64,000 nucleotides of DNA from an uncultured bacterium (lineage in GTDB: Bacteria > Myxococcota_A > Bradymonadia > UBA7976 > VGTA01). The notes beneath the pieces are model-generated. The model was not told where the DNA came from. It ran no database searches and saw only the letters and a list, made by a program, of their open reading frames with translations. The position numbers and the translations under genes are program-made. Shown here piece after piece: positions 42,643 through 53,700 of this stretch. The stretch spans positions 1 to 64,000 of the forward strand of contig CALSSE010000005.1 of NCBI GenBank assembly GCA_943788935.1, given 5' to 3'. Within the stretch, counting starts at the first letter, position 1. Each line of letters starts with the position of its first letter.

Positions 42643-43851
42643 TTAAGCGCTCTCCATAATTTCATCAAGCGCTTCAAGGACCACAGAAATCTGCTCGAGG
42701 TGATTTGGCCAATGAGGAGAAAACCTCAGCCACCCGTCAGGTGTAGAGACCGTAATATGTCGATCAATGAGTCGTGATGACCACTCAGCCACATCGAAAG
42801 GAGAGCTCAATGGAGGCCTCACGCTGAGCGAACAACTACGCCTCGATGGGTCTAAGAGTCGAGCGCTGTGGAACCCCCGCTGAAGGAGCCCCTCTTCCAA
42901 GGGATCAAGTAGACATTGAATATGGCGATAAATAGCCGGTATTGATAGAGACTCTAAGGTCTTCGTGGAGGCATCGAGAGCCGCATAACATACGGCGCTC
43001 TGTGCGCCTCCCTCAAAAGCGCTAAAGTCATCTCGAATAGGCTTAGTATGATTGAGAGTAGAATGACCCGCAAAGAGAAAGTCCAAGGGCTCCTCAACGC
43101 TCAGCCATCCTGCCTGTTGAGTGGTGAGCCGACCGCGCCATCGAGGATGTATGTACATAAATCCTGCCCCCTCCACCGCCATCATCCATTTATGACCCCC
43201 TGTTGACATAAAGTCGATCTCCTCAAGGGGTAATGGTGTAGAGCCACAGGCTTGTATACCATCAATAAATAGAGCCGCTTCATACCGTTTACAGAGCATC
43301 GCGAGGGCACGTATTGGCGCTCGAAACCCCGTCTGAAATTGCACCGCGCTGATGGCGACGAGCTGTACCCCCTGACGTAATAACCTCTCTAATGGACCTA
43401 GATCGGCTGCTTCGGGAGCCATGAGGGGAGCGAGAGAAGCCCTATATACCGGAATCATCTCCCGTCGCGCAGCCTGTTCCCAAGGGATCACGTTCGTGGG
43501 AAACTCTCCATCAAAGACTACGATACCTCTCCCCTTCCGCCATGGAAAAGCGTGAGCGATCGCTTGAACGCCACTCGTCGTATTTGAGCACCACGCAAAA
43601 TCAGAGCCATCAGTCGAGGGAGCGCCTAAGAGACTCGCTAGCCTCTCTTTAAGACGCATTCTCGTCTCAACCACCTCTAGAAAAGCTCCACTTCCTCGTT
43701 GAGCGAAACGATCAAGGACATCACTGATCCCCGCTTGTACCCATTGGGAAGGCGGAGAAATAGCGGCATGATTTAGATAATGATGACCTCTAAGACTCGA
43801 GAAGCCGCTGAGATCTCCAAATGAGACTTGAGGATGAGAGACTGCCTCCAC
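42643..43851 (-). CDS. Class V aminotransferase (cysteine desulfurase-like PLP enzyme)
   Basis: A 402-residue PLP-dependent enzyme of the class V (NifS/SufS/kynureninase-like) fold. The N-terminal YLNHAAISPPSQ is the family's phosphate/substrate entrance, NTTSGVQAIAH the PLP phosphate site, FIDGIQACG holds the Asp197 that contacts the pyridine nitrogen, and MSTGGHKWMM holds the PLP Lys221. The Cys loop of true cysteine desulfurases is not evident, and the HNAA-type start resembles isopenicillin N epimerase-like members. Substrate unknown. The start is a GTG with GGAG at 5 nt, which is well supported; an ATG just before it is out of frame. No Fe-S or sulfur-transfer genes are near. Confidence 0.86.
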   Translation of the reverse strand: MEAVSHPQVSFGDLSGFSSLRGHHYLNHAAISPPSQWVQAGISDVLDRFAQRGSGAFLEVVETRMRLKERLASLLGAPSTDGSDFAWCSNTTSGVQAIAHAFPWRKGRGIVVFDGEFPTNVIPWEQAARREMIPVYRASLAPLMAPEAADLGPLERLLRQGVQLVAISAVQFQTGFRAPIRALAMLCKRYEAALFIDGIQACGSTPLPLEEIDFMSTGGHKWMMAVEGAGFMYIHPRWRGRLTTQQAGWLSVEEPLDFLFAGHSTLNHTKPIRDDFSAFEGGAQSAVCYAALDASTKTLESLSIPAIYRHIQCLLDPLEEGLLQRGFHSARLLDPSRRSCSLSVRPPLSSPFDVAEWSSRLIDRHITVSTPDGWLRFSPHWPNHLEQISVVLEALDEIMESA

Positions 43852-43927
43852 ATAAACTCCTCTTAATCGTCACACAAACTAAAATCAAATAAACAAGTCA
43901 TGAGTGTATTCAAGTCATGAGTGTATT

Positions 43928-45313
43928 TCAGTGCATCGGGTTTTGATACTCAGAAGCGATATCACTAATAGTCACAGGTCGATCATCACGCCAAGCAGAG
44001 ATACGCGTCTTATCAGTTTGATAATAGCGCTTATAGAGACGATTACGCCTCATTAACTGAGGGAAATCATCAGGGTAAAGGAGATGAATGCAGGAGAGAG
44101 TATAAAGCCGTGCTGGCCACAGCTCAGGCTGGTCTTTTAGATCACGCAATAGCTCGATCCATGTCTCTCGCAATTCATCTTTTTTAGACTCCATGAACTC
44201 AACACAGAAATTATCGACCTCATTCTTCATATCAGTCCCGCTCACCGGAGCGCTGAAGTTAGGGCTAATACTCTTTAAAGTCTGTGCTAAGTCGTCTTTC
44301 TCCCCTGCCTCTAACGCCCAACGTAGCGCTAAAAATGTGATATTAGAATAAGCGTTTGTCGAGGAGAGCACCCTTCTCATTAGATTGAGGACCTCTGCCT
44401 GAAGTCCAAGATTTAAAGCCTTATCTGCCGCATTATTAATACCGAGCTTTAGAGCGTTAAAGTTCACTCGTTGATCTCGACAAATTTCGATGAGGAATCG
44501 GAGTAGGGTCTCGTTCTGATTCTCGATCATCGCCTCGACCATTTTGACGGTCACTCCATCGGGATAAGTTTTGCGGGCCGTCGCCAAAAGAGCGATCGCC
44601 ATCTCTTGAGTGATCACAGGGTTACGCAGCTTATGTACGACTTTATGCACTCTGAGCACATAATCTACTTTACTGATATTGTCTGCTAGATCTGCTTTTA
44701 TTTGATCAAATACCGCTTTCGAATTATCGACTGACTGAGTGATATGAAGGACACTAAGTAGAACGTCTGAAGGCGTGGTATGAGCCTCTCTCACTCTTGA
44801 TGTACCCGCACGATAACTTGGTACAATCGCCTCCCTACCTGTTCGTAGATAGCCCAAACTCCATTTAATGAGCGCTTGGATAATATCAGCTCTTTGGGCG
44901 ATCTTCTGCCGAGGCGCCTTTATGCTCATCAAGTAAAAAGCGAGCTCTGCAGCAACTGTCTGTTGCTCAGGTGAGTTACTAATATTCAGAGCAGCCTCAA
45001 TCACAGAGAGCAGCTCGCTGGTCACAAAGTTTATCTCTGCATCAGCGGTGGTCTCATCAAGCTCAAGATGCTTATAGATCGAAAATATATCATCATAGTG
45101 ACGACCCTCAGCTATTATTTGCAGCCCCTTCTTCCTAGACTCTACAGGTCGCTGAGTGTCGACAATATAACTCGCGATTTTCAGATGCCCATGATCATCT
45201 TTCTTCCAAGAGAGCAGCTCGTTCTCTTCGATTTGACAACCTGCAAGAGAATATACGCTGAGGCATAGGCCGATGAGGATGGAGCGGGTTTGAACTAAAT
45301 AAGACGATGACAT
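43928..45313 (-). CDS. Helical-repeat lipoprotein, unknown function
   Basis: A 461-residue predicted lipoprotein with lipobox LAGC (Cys26). The mature part is almost entirely helical, with hydrophobic spacing such as SELLSVIEAALNISNSPEQQTVAAELAFYLMSI and FLIEICRDQRVNFNALKLGINNAADKAL, suggesting an alpha-solenoid (HEAT/ARM- or TPR-like) fold, though no standard repeat signature is clear. I do not recognise the family. The gene stands alone between a class V aminotransferase gene and hpt on the same strand, with a 76-bp gap downstream and a 100-bp gap upstream. A scaffold role in the periplasm is inference. Confidence 0.7.
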   Translation of the reverse strand: MSSSYLVQTRSILIGLCLSVYSLAGCQIEENELLSWKKDDHGHLKIASYIVDTQRPVESRKKGLQIIAEGRHYDDIFSIYKHLELDETTADAEINFVTSELLSVIEAALNISNSPEQQTVAAELAFYLMSIKAPRQKIAQRADIIQALIKWSLGYLRTGREAIVPSYRAGTSRVREAHTTPSDVLLSVLHITQSVDNSKAVFDQIKADLADNISKVDYVLRVHKVVHKLRNPVITQEMAIALLATARKTYPDGVTVKMVEAMIENQNETLLRFLIEICRDQRVNFNALKLGINNAADKALNLGLQAEVLNLMRRVLSSTNAYSNITFLALRWALEAGEKDDLAQTLKSISPNFSAPVSGTDMKNEVDNFCVEFMESKKDELRETWIELLRDLKDQPELWPARLYTLSCIHLLYPDDFPQLMRRNRLYKRYYQTDKTRISAWRDDRPVTISDIASEYQNPMH

Positions 45314-45413
45314 AGAGTTAACCTTGACGCTTAAATAAGGAGACTAAAGTATAAACACGAAGTTGAGTGATAGATAGATTAAAAGCATCTCAACTGCTCT
45401 CATTAGGTAGAGC

Positions 45414-45986
45414 TCATGAAGAAGAGTCGCTAGAGGCGAGCGGGAGGTCATCACTGAGGTTCACTCCAATGAATGACAAGTTTCTAAATTTATTATGAAA
45501 GTCTAGCCCATAACCGATCACAAAGCGGTCGGGAATACTAAACCCTAGGTAATCAATCGATACATCAGCTGTGGTCTTCTCTGGCTTATTGAGTAAGCTG
45601 ACTACATTGACAGAAGCGGGTTTTCTCGTCTTCAGGTTCTCGATGAGATAAGACATAGTTAAGCCAGAGTCGATGATATCTTCAACGATCAAAACATTCT
45701 TGTCTTCGATGGATTCACTGAGATCACTGATCATCCGCACCACACCGGATGACTCATAACCATCGCCATAGCTAGAGACGCTCATAAAATCTACGGTTAA
45801 GTCGAGATCGATTGCTCGTGAGAGGTCCGCTAAGAAGAGATAAGAGCCCTTCAGGACACAGACGAGAACCAGCTCCCCTTTCCCTTTAAAGTCCGCGGTA
45901 ATTTGAGCGCCGAGCTCTTTTATTCTGGTCTGAAGTTGGTCTTCATCAATGAGGACCTCTATCTTATCTATATCATAAAAAGGCAA
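45414..45986 (-). CDS. hpt: Hypoxanthine(-guanine) phosphoribosyltransferase
   Basis: A 190-residue purine salvage enzyme that joins hypoxanthine or guanine to PRPP. The PRPP-binding loop LIVEDIIDSGLT (residues 99-110, with Glu102-Asp103) is intact, as are the LKGSYLFLADLSRAI segment, the SSYGDG flexible loop, and the DRFVIGYGLDFHNKFRNL region that recognises the base. Length matches the family (about 180). The start is a TTG with AAAGGAG 5 nt upstream, which makes this rare start convincing; no nearby ATG gives a full protein. It is a single gene between two envelope-protein genes. Confidence 0.95.
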   Translation of the reverse strand: MPFYDIDKIEVLIDEDQLQTRIKELGAQITADFKGKGELVLVCVLKGSYLFLADLSRAIDLDLTVDFMSVSSYGDGYESSGVVRMISDLSESIEDKNVLIVEDIIDSGLTMSYLIENLKTRKPASVNVVSLLNKPEKTTADVSIDYLGFSIPDRFVIGYGLDFHNKFRNLSFIGVNLSDDLPLASSDSSS

Positions 45987-46057
45987 GGCGACTCCTTTAC
46001 GTCACAAGTTGTTATCTGCTTTACATAGAGATTGGGGAGATAAAGGTAAAACATAAC

Positions 46058-47650
46058 TTAAGGTGTTTTTTCCTTGTTCAAACGAAAGCTCAAGGGCCAA
46101 GCGAGAGTGGCACCACCATTGATCCACTTTATGATTAGTGGAGGGATATAGGTCTCTCGTTTATCATGAAGTGGAGACTTTAAAGGGAGGGTCGGCGGTG
46201 GAAATTTTAAGGAAGAGACTCTCTTGAGGAGGCATTGGGTGAGCGGCCAAGAGAGTTGATGAGTGGCTCCTGCCGAGATGAGCTTCCCTCGATGATTAAT
46301 ATTTAGCCTCAACACAAGATGAGCGAAGCCGCTCCTTTTATGGGGAGATAGGCCATCGAAACAACGCTTTAAACTAGGCTTATGGGGAGCGGTCATCGCC
46401 TTGAATAACCGAGGAGAGATCTGAGCTCTCTGTCCCTGTAGCCTTTTGAGTGATGAAGGCCGTCGATGAAATGGTAAAGAGGACCTCTGATCAATAAGAG
46501 ATGTATCTCTCTCGAGAGCGAAGAGCTCCCCCTCCAGCATCACCGCGCGAATGAGTGCTTTAGGATCGACCACAATGCTCGCCGTCTGTGATCCAAAAAA
46601 CTGAGGCACCGACCACTCGATGCGCTCTAGCCACATACCTCCTTGTCGTTCAAAGCGCCGATCAATCATCTTGATCTGACTGTCAACCAACTTATGAGGG
46701 AGATGAGGGAGACTCACCGGTGAGCCGTAACCGCCTCCGACATGATAGGGATCATCGAGCCAAAGACGAGAGTGAAGAGTTTCAGTCGACCCCACTCGTG
46801 TAGGGTCGATCTCACTATATATAGGACGGTTGGGTGGTGGAGAGCTATTTAATGACTTATGATTAGTCATTGACTCCGACCAGCGACCTTGGAAAAGGAG
46901 GGTCTGTAATGTTTGTTTTTCAGTAGACCAAATACGATGAAACCCGACAAGATGGTAAGGGGGGGTCGCTTGAAAGATACGAACTTCGTCAAGTCGGTAG
47001 CCTCTCTGACCTCCATGGGGGTCATCAGCGAGCTGAACAGTCTCTCTAATGGAGAGGAATAGAGACTGTAGATCAGAGAGAGCACTAGGTTGAGAGGCCT
47101 CTTGATAGAGAGTAGATAGCTCTTGGACAGGATCTCTTACTTGATCAGGTCTCCCATCTAACTCATGAGGATTTTGGGGATTAAATGACATCCATCTGAC
47201 CGACTGAGACGCCCTCCCTCTATGCATCCATGCCCACTGTTCCTCTAGCGTTTGATCATCGCTTGAGACACTCTTGATCAATCGACCATAGATCCCGAAA
47301 TGTCTCGTCCCTTGTCGACGTAACCCCCAATCAAAGACATCTAACGCTGGGAGGTTAGGGAGAGGACCCACTTCTCTTAAGGAGACCTCACTTAAGCGAC
47401 TCTTCTGAGCCTCTTTAAGCGAGGATGAATGATCTTGAGCCTCAGCGATAGAGGCAAAAATCGAGAGGTGATGGCTTGAGCTCACAGAAGAGAACATCGC
47501 AGAAGAGAACAGGCCACCAAAACCGATCAAGCACATCAAGCACATGGTCTTGAATATGCCCAAAAGAACTGATAATCGCTTGATGACCCGCGACTCGTCA
47601 AGAAGAGCTAAATTAAACAGCGATAGGCATTGTATGATGCGGCGTATCAT
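46058..47650 (-). CDS. Exported protein with AgmX/PglI-type C-terminal domain
   Basis: A 530-residue protein. An unusually long n-region (about 25 residues) precedes hydrophobic segments (VLLGIFKTMCLMCLIGFGGLFSSA) that act as signal or anchor; a start further in is possible. Residues about 80-420 are an uncharacterised region with many Pro/His/Arg and Trp residues. Residues about 428-486 match the pattern of the AgmX/PglI C-terminal domain of Myxococcota: K-R-C-F-D-G-L, FAHLVLRLNINHRGKLISAGATHQLSWPLTQCLLKRVSSLKFPPP. Cys430 and Cys473 are the conserved pair. That domain resembles TonB-like C-terminal modules and occurs in gliding-motility proteins (AgmX, PglI), but its presence does not itself imply gliding. 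The gene lies between hpt and the giant TPR gene. Confidence 0.65.
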   Translation of the reverse strand: MIRRIIQCLSLFNLALLDESRVIKRLSVLLGIFKTMCLMCLIGFGGLFSSAMFSSVSSSHHLSIFASIAEAQDHSSSLKEAQKSRLSEVSLREVGPLPNLPALDVFDWGLRRQGTRHFGIYGRLIKSVSSDDQTLEEQWAWMHRGRASQSVRWMSFNPQNPHELDGRPDQVRDPVQELSTLYQEASQPSALSDLQSLFLSIRETVQLADDPHGGQRGYRLDEVRIFQATPPYHLVGFHRIWSTEKQTLQTLLFQGRWSESMTNHKSLNSSPPPNRPIYSEIDPTRVGSTETLHSRLWLDDPYHVGGGYGSPVSLPHLPHKLVDSQIKMIDRRFERQGGMWLERIEWSVPQFFGSQTASIVVDPKALIRAVMLEGELFALERDTSLIDQRSSLPFHRRPSSLKRLQGQRAQISPRLFKAMTAPHKPSLKRCFDGLSPHKRSGFAHLVLRLNINHRGKLISAGATHQLSWPLTQCLLKRVSSLKFPPPTLPLKSPLHDKRETYIPPLIIKWINGGATLAWPLSFRLNKEKTP

Positions 47651-47715
47651 CTTTAGGCTATACCCTCGTCAAATAAAGACACCAAGGACTCATTCATCGG
47701 TCCTCGTTAAGTAGC

Positions 47716-50700
47716 CTAACTATTGAGGCGTTCAAGTCCACGTTGACTCGGCTCATGATCAGGGTTCACCCCAAGAGCTCTCTGGAACATATCCTTGGCT
47801 TTGCGCGCATCACCGAGGGCGCTCCGAGTGACACCGTTAAGATAATACATCTGAACGCGATCATCAGCGCTAAGTTTACGCTGAATCAGAAGAGAGCTGA
47901 GTAGCTCTTGGGCCTCTTCCCAACGCTCTGCCTCTACATATAGCTCACTGAGAGCGACGAGCGCTGGAGCGAAGGTGGGATCTGATGATCGACAACGCTC
48001 AAAGAGCTCAAAGGCCTCAGAGTGGTCACCCTTAGCTCGCATCAGCTTGCCTAGCTGGAAATGAGCTTGATTGAGCGCCTTTGATTGTCCTGACGATTTA
48101 TGATGAGCGATCTGCTGGCGAATGATCGGCTCAACCTCAGCCAAGCGCTCATCTTTCAGATAACGACTGATAAGCTGTTCGGCGACTTTAGAAGCCTCCG
48201 GAGCGTCACGATAAGCTCGCTCTAACACCTCTAGCTGTTGATCAAATTGTCCTAATCGCTGATACAAAGAGGCGAGCTCCGTCAAGGCGCTCAGCCGTTC
48301 ACGACCTTGAGTGAGTGGAGCCTTGAGCTCGAGTAGTCGACAGATCTCCTCTTCTCTCTCTTCGTCGCGAGCAAACATCAATAGAGCATCGATCGCAGTG
48401 GTGTTGGGCGACTCAGAGAGCGAACGCTCAAAAGATCGCTGCGCTTGCGCTTGGTCGTCTAGCTGATCCATATAAATCGATCCAAGACGTGCGAGCGCTT
48501 CCGCTTTCTCGTCTCCGCTCGCAGAGTGCTCTAAAGCTCGGTTAAGCACCTCTGTTGCTTTTGCCCAGTCTCCCTCTTCTTCATACGCTTGAGAGAGACC
48601 CCTTAGCGCAAGTGGGTGATTTGGGTCACTCTCTAAGACTTCTTCTAGAGCATCAACCGCTCGATCTTGCATTCCCTCCTCTTGAGCACGCTGCGCGAGC
48701 TCTAGAGCGAGAGAGATTCGTTGATCACGATTGACAGATGAGCTCTCCTTGAGGAATCGCTCGATCAGATCGATCAACTCTTCAAAGCGCATCGTTTGAG
48801 TTAACAGGCGATGAGTCGCCTCAAAGACCTCTGTATCACTCGGCTCTTCAGAGAATACTGATAGCCAATAATCGACGGCCTCATCAAGCTGATCGAGCTG
48901 CTCACACAGCATAGCGAGCTCCCGAGTCATCACTAATTTCTCTGCGCCATTAACGTGTCCAAGACGGGCCTCTTTGAGATCACGTAAATCATCCCAAGCG
49001 TTCTGAGAGGTGTAAAGCCTCTCCAAGGCAGTATATAGGTCTCGGTTCCCTTCATCATGCTCAAGCGCATCTCGAGCAATATCGATCGCCCGATGATGAT
49101 CATCAATCGACTCTGCCACAGAGATCATCTGCTTTTGAAGAGCTAATCGAGAGTCTGAGTCTAAGTGAGTCGCGTCTAATTTGCGCTCATAGAGATCAAG
49201 GAGTGATTTGAAGTCACCCTGCTCAGAGAATAAGCTCTCTAAGAGTTCATAGGTAGAGAGTTCTGTATCATCGAGAGTGATCAACTCTTCATAGAGTGCT
49301 CTCGCCTCATCGATTTGTCCAAGATTCCGCCAAACATTATGAGCTCTAACTTTGAGGAGGGCAACTCGTCCTGCCTCATCATAGGTAGCATCCAATTGTA
49401 GCTGCTGAATCTCAGCGAGCGCCCCCCACTCTGATCGCTCAGCATAGATGCGAGATAAAGCCTCAATAGCCACCTTGGTCTCAGGATCTGTCTCGAGCGC
49501 TCTCTTGTATGAAGAGATAGTCATCTCTTGATCATTGAGGCGCTCTTCGGCCCAAGTGGCTAACCTCAAGTAGTCTTCCACGAGCTGATCGGGGTCTGTG
49601 ATTTGCTGAATCGCTTCACTCAATTTAGGAGCGAAAGTGACCCAAGCCTCAAGTGCCTCAACTAACGGGAGGAGCCTCTCTCTGATCTCCGGCTCGATAG
49701 GATTAATCATGAATGCTTCAGTGTAGGCCTCTAAGGCCTTCTCTTGAGCGTTAAGCCGCTCTGCATAGAGTGAACCACACTCAGTCCAAAGCTCTTCTCG
49801 TCTCACCGGATCAAGATCCTGTGAATATTGGAGGAGAGACATGTTCAGCTCGATCATCGCTGACCATTCTTCTGCTTCTTGATAAATAGGTTCTAGGGTC
49901 ATCGAGATCTCGTCTACAAAATCTGACTGAGAGAGATAACTCTCTAGCATCTTACGAGCCCCCTCTGCTTGAGGATGATCCATGAGCACTAATTTCCATT
50001 GCTCAATCGCTCTTTGTGCATCACCACTTACGCGGACAATTAACTCTCCTAGCAGTGTGCGTAGCTCATAATCATCAGGTTCGATATCGACACGGGTCTC
50101 TAAGATCGTGACGAGGTCACTCCAACGCTGTTGTTTATCGTAGAGACCTGTGAGGGCCTTCAGAGCCTCGGGATGCTCTGAGTCGACGGTGAGACTCTGC
50201 TCCCAAGCGAGCGTTGCTTGTTCGAAATCTTGAAGCCGGTGTTCACAGAGCTTCGCTCGAAGCCTAGAGAGCTCACCAGAGAGCTCACTGTAAGGGTCGA
50301 TGGCAGCGAGCGTTGTATATGTCTCTACAAGCTCAACATACATCCCTTGCTCTCCTCCGATGAGTTGTAGCGCTGCTAAACCATCATCACTAGAGAGATC
50401 ATCTTGAAGAGCGCTAGCAAAAGAGAAGAAGGCATCCCGAGGAGAGCCCATGTGATCACGCAGTAGCATACCGAGCTTGAAAGAGAGCGCTGAGCGTTCT
50501 ATGGGGTCTTGCTCTGATGAAATCAAGGTGGCGTACACCGCCCTTAAAGCGTCAAACTGAGCGCTCTCTTCGAAATACTGGATCAAGCGATCAGAGGCTT
50601 CTGACGCGACCTCAGGGGTCTCCATTAACGAGGTAAGACCATTGACGACCCGAGTTAGCTCTTCTCCGGTTTCACTCAATTCGACGACCGATCGACGATC

Positions 50701-53700
50701 TAGAATAGAGCCATATAACTCAACAGCATCAAAGACTTGTTGGGTATGCTCTTGGTGTACTTGAGCGAGCTTTAGATCTAGAGTCACTGCTCCTAGAGTC
50801 TCATCTTCATAATGACTTCGCTCCTCCTCAAGTAGAGAGCTCAACTCATTCCACTCTCCTCGGGCGACAAACAAAGACTTTTGCGTCTCCAATGCTCGAG
50901 ACTCGGTGGGGTGAATCTCAAGGATCAGTCTCAGCGTAGAAATCTGTTCATCTTGGTCTGAAAGAGACTGACCATATACGTCAGAAATCTGATGTAGCTT
51001 GTCGATCTTTACGCTATCTTCTTCTGAGAGCTCTGACTGCTCTCTAATCATCTCTATCACCAAGAGCCACTCTTGGTTTAGCCTGTATAACGCTTCAAGC
51101 TCTTGAAGAGGACTAAGATCATCAGGAGACTCTTGTCGAAGCTGTTGATATACTTCGATCGCTTCCGTTGCACCGTCTGTTGACTGAGTGAGCAGCTGTC
51201 CCGCTGCAGTGAGCGCTTCTACACGATCCGCTTCCTCTTCGAGAAGCGGAGCGATCTCTTTAAGGAGGTTGATAAGTTCGCGATGTCGATCTCGCTCAGT
51301 GTAAAAACGTCGGAGCGACCCGATGGCCTCAACAGAGTCAGGGGACTGCTCTCGAGCGGTAATCAAGGCGTGTACAGTCCGCTCATCGTCGTTGAGTTTT
51401 GATTCATAAATAGAGGCGACCTTAAGCCATAGACGGGTCGCCTCCTCGGGTTCAAACTGCTCAGCGACTACTGACTCAAAGATCTCTACTCCCCGAGACC
51501 ATGACTCAGTGGTCTCAATCAGACGATCGATCTCAGACTCAACCTGGTGATTATCACCGCTACTTTGTATCGCTAGCGCATAATATTCTAATGCTCTGTT
51601 AGCGTCATTAATGTAAGACTCCACTACGGTAGCGATCGTGACGAACCGCTCACTCCGCTCTTCAGGATCAAAGATAAACTCGAGTAAGTCTTCACTCGAC
51701 CTCACCCATGGCTCCCACTGGCTCTGCGACTCGTATAGAGGAATGAGGATCTCGGCGATGGTTTGGCGACGAGGTTCATCAACGCCAAGACTACGCCATT
51801 GCTGCCCCAGTTTCTCTAGTGATTCAAAGGCGGTCTCATATCGATCATCATCCTCATCAAGTAGGGCTCTCCATGTCTCTATGGCCTCATCATACTCATT
51901 GAGTTGCTCTAGCAATTTAGCTAATCGGCTACGAAGCTCTGCTCGACCTTCCGAACGTTGAGGAGTAGATATAGAGGCGGTCGCCGCTGCCGCGACGTCA
52001 TCTTCTATAGTCTCTCTCTCCTCTGCTTGATCAGTGATGTCGCTAGAGCTATCTGGCGCACTCTCAAGCGTTGTGTCCTCAAAGAGATCTATTCGCTCTT
52101 GTAACAAGCTAGCGAGAGCCCCCCACTCCTCTGTAATGTGGAAAAGTCGCTCAAGCTCTCGGTAGGCAGTCACATTCTGCTCATCGATCTCGAGAACTCC
52201 TCGATATGTCTCAATGAGTTGATCATGATCATCGAGATGACGCATCATTTCACAAGCTTGGAAGAGTCTCCTGATTCTCTGCTCATCATCTTCACTCTCA
52301 TCAGCGAGTCTCAAATAGAGATCAACGAGCGCCTGGAAGTTAGATAGTCGAGCATATAAAGTCTCTAGCGCATGCACAGAACCAGTATGATGAGGAGCGT
52401 CGTTGAGGATCTCTTGGTAAAAGAAGCTCGCTCGCTCATAATCATCGAGATAGCTCTCATAGATCTTACCCAACTCTAAGAAGAGACTGCTTTTCTCTTG
52501 AATCTCAAGAACTTCGTTGGCAGCGAGCTCTATGCCTTCAGCAAGTTCTGAGTAACGTTGAGTCGCTAAGGAGAGACGCTGTAGAGCGTGACGGTTCTCC
52601 AAGTTGGTAGGGTTCAAGCGTAACGAGGTCAATCGTGATTCAAACGCCAAGTTTAAGTCAGCGAGTACCCGTTCTTGTAGCTCTGCGAGCTCGAGGAGTT
52701 GGTTACAGCGGACTTCAGGGTCCATCTCATTTTGCTGAAGTACATATAAAACGTCTATTAGCAGCCTCTCATCCGTTGGAACCTCACGATGCGCTATGCG
52801 GATCTCTTGATCATCTTGGACTGACTCTCCTTCGCTGCTCATCAGCGACTCATCGCTCACTTGCACGCTGGATTCCTCTGTCTCTTCAGGGGATCTAGCC
52901 TCTACGATAGAGACCTCTACAGAGAGTCCTCTCGCGATGGGCTCCAAGAGCTCTGCCATTATGTTTCTATCAGCCCCTATTTGGTGACAGCGAGACTCAT
53001 CAGCAAATAACGTAGAGAGTGTGACGATAGACTCTTGGTGAGTGGGGTCTATTTGGAATATATCTCGGATGAGATCTAGACCGCTTAGGCCATCCTCGAG
53101 GTCGTTAAGAGTCAATGTCGCTAACTTGGAGATCACCTCTAGAGACTCAGAGGTATTCTGACTACTCCCGATCCACTCTTCATAGAGAGCGGCGAGTTCA
53201 TTAGGGGAAGAGAGCTGATTAAGCAGTCGCTCAAGCTCAACAAACGATTCGAGATGACGCTCATTCTCTTCAAGCTGCCGACGCCAAATTTCAATCGCCT
53301 CTAGTGGGGCTTCAAGATGCTCTTCGTATACCTTTGCGAGCTGTGCATAAATGCTCTCACGCGCTGCCGATTCCTCTAGTATGTCTAGCTTCTGATTATA
53401 TAGCTCAGCGAGAGCAGAGAAATGACCTTCAGATCGAAGTAAGACCTCAAGAGCGCCCATCACCTCAATATGATCAGGCTCTTGATGTAAGATCTCTTGG
53501 TAAGACTGAATCGCGAGCGCCTTATTATCTAGCCGTTTCTCGGCGAGCTCAGCGATTTTTATACGAAGTGTCACCTCACGATCAGGGATATCAATGAGCG
53601 CTCCTTGATAAGTCTCAATCAGTTCGACGTCGCGTTCAGTTAATGCGGCGAGCTCTTCTAGTTCAAGCTCAAGCTCAACGAGGTCGGGATCGAGTGAATA

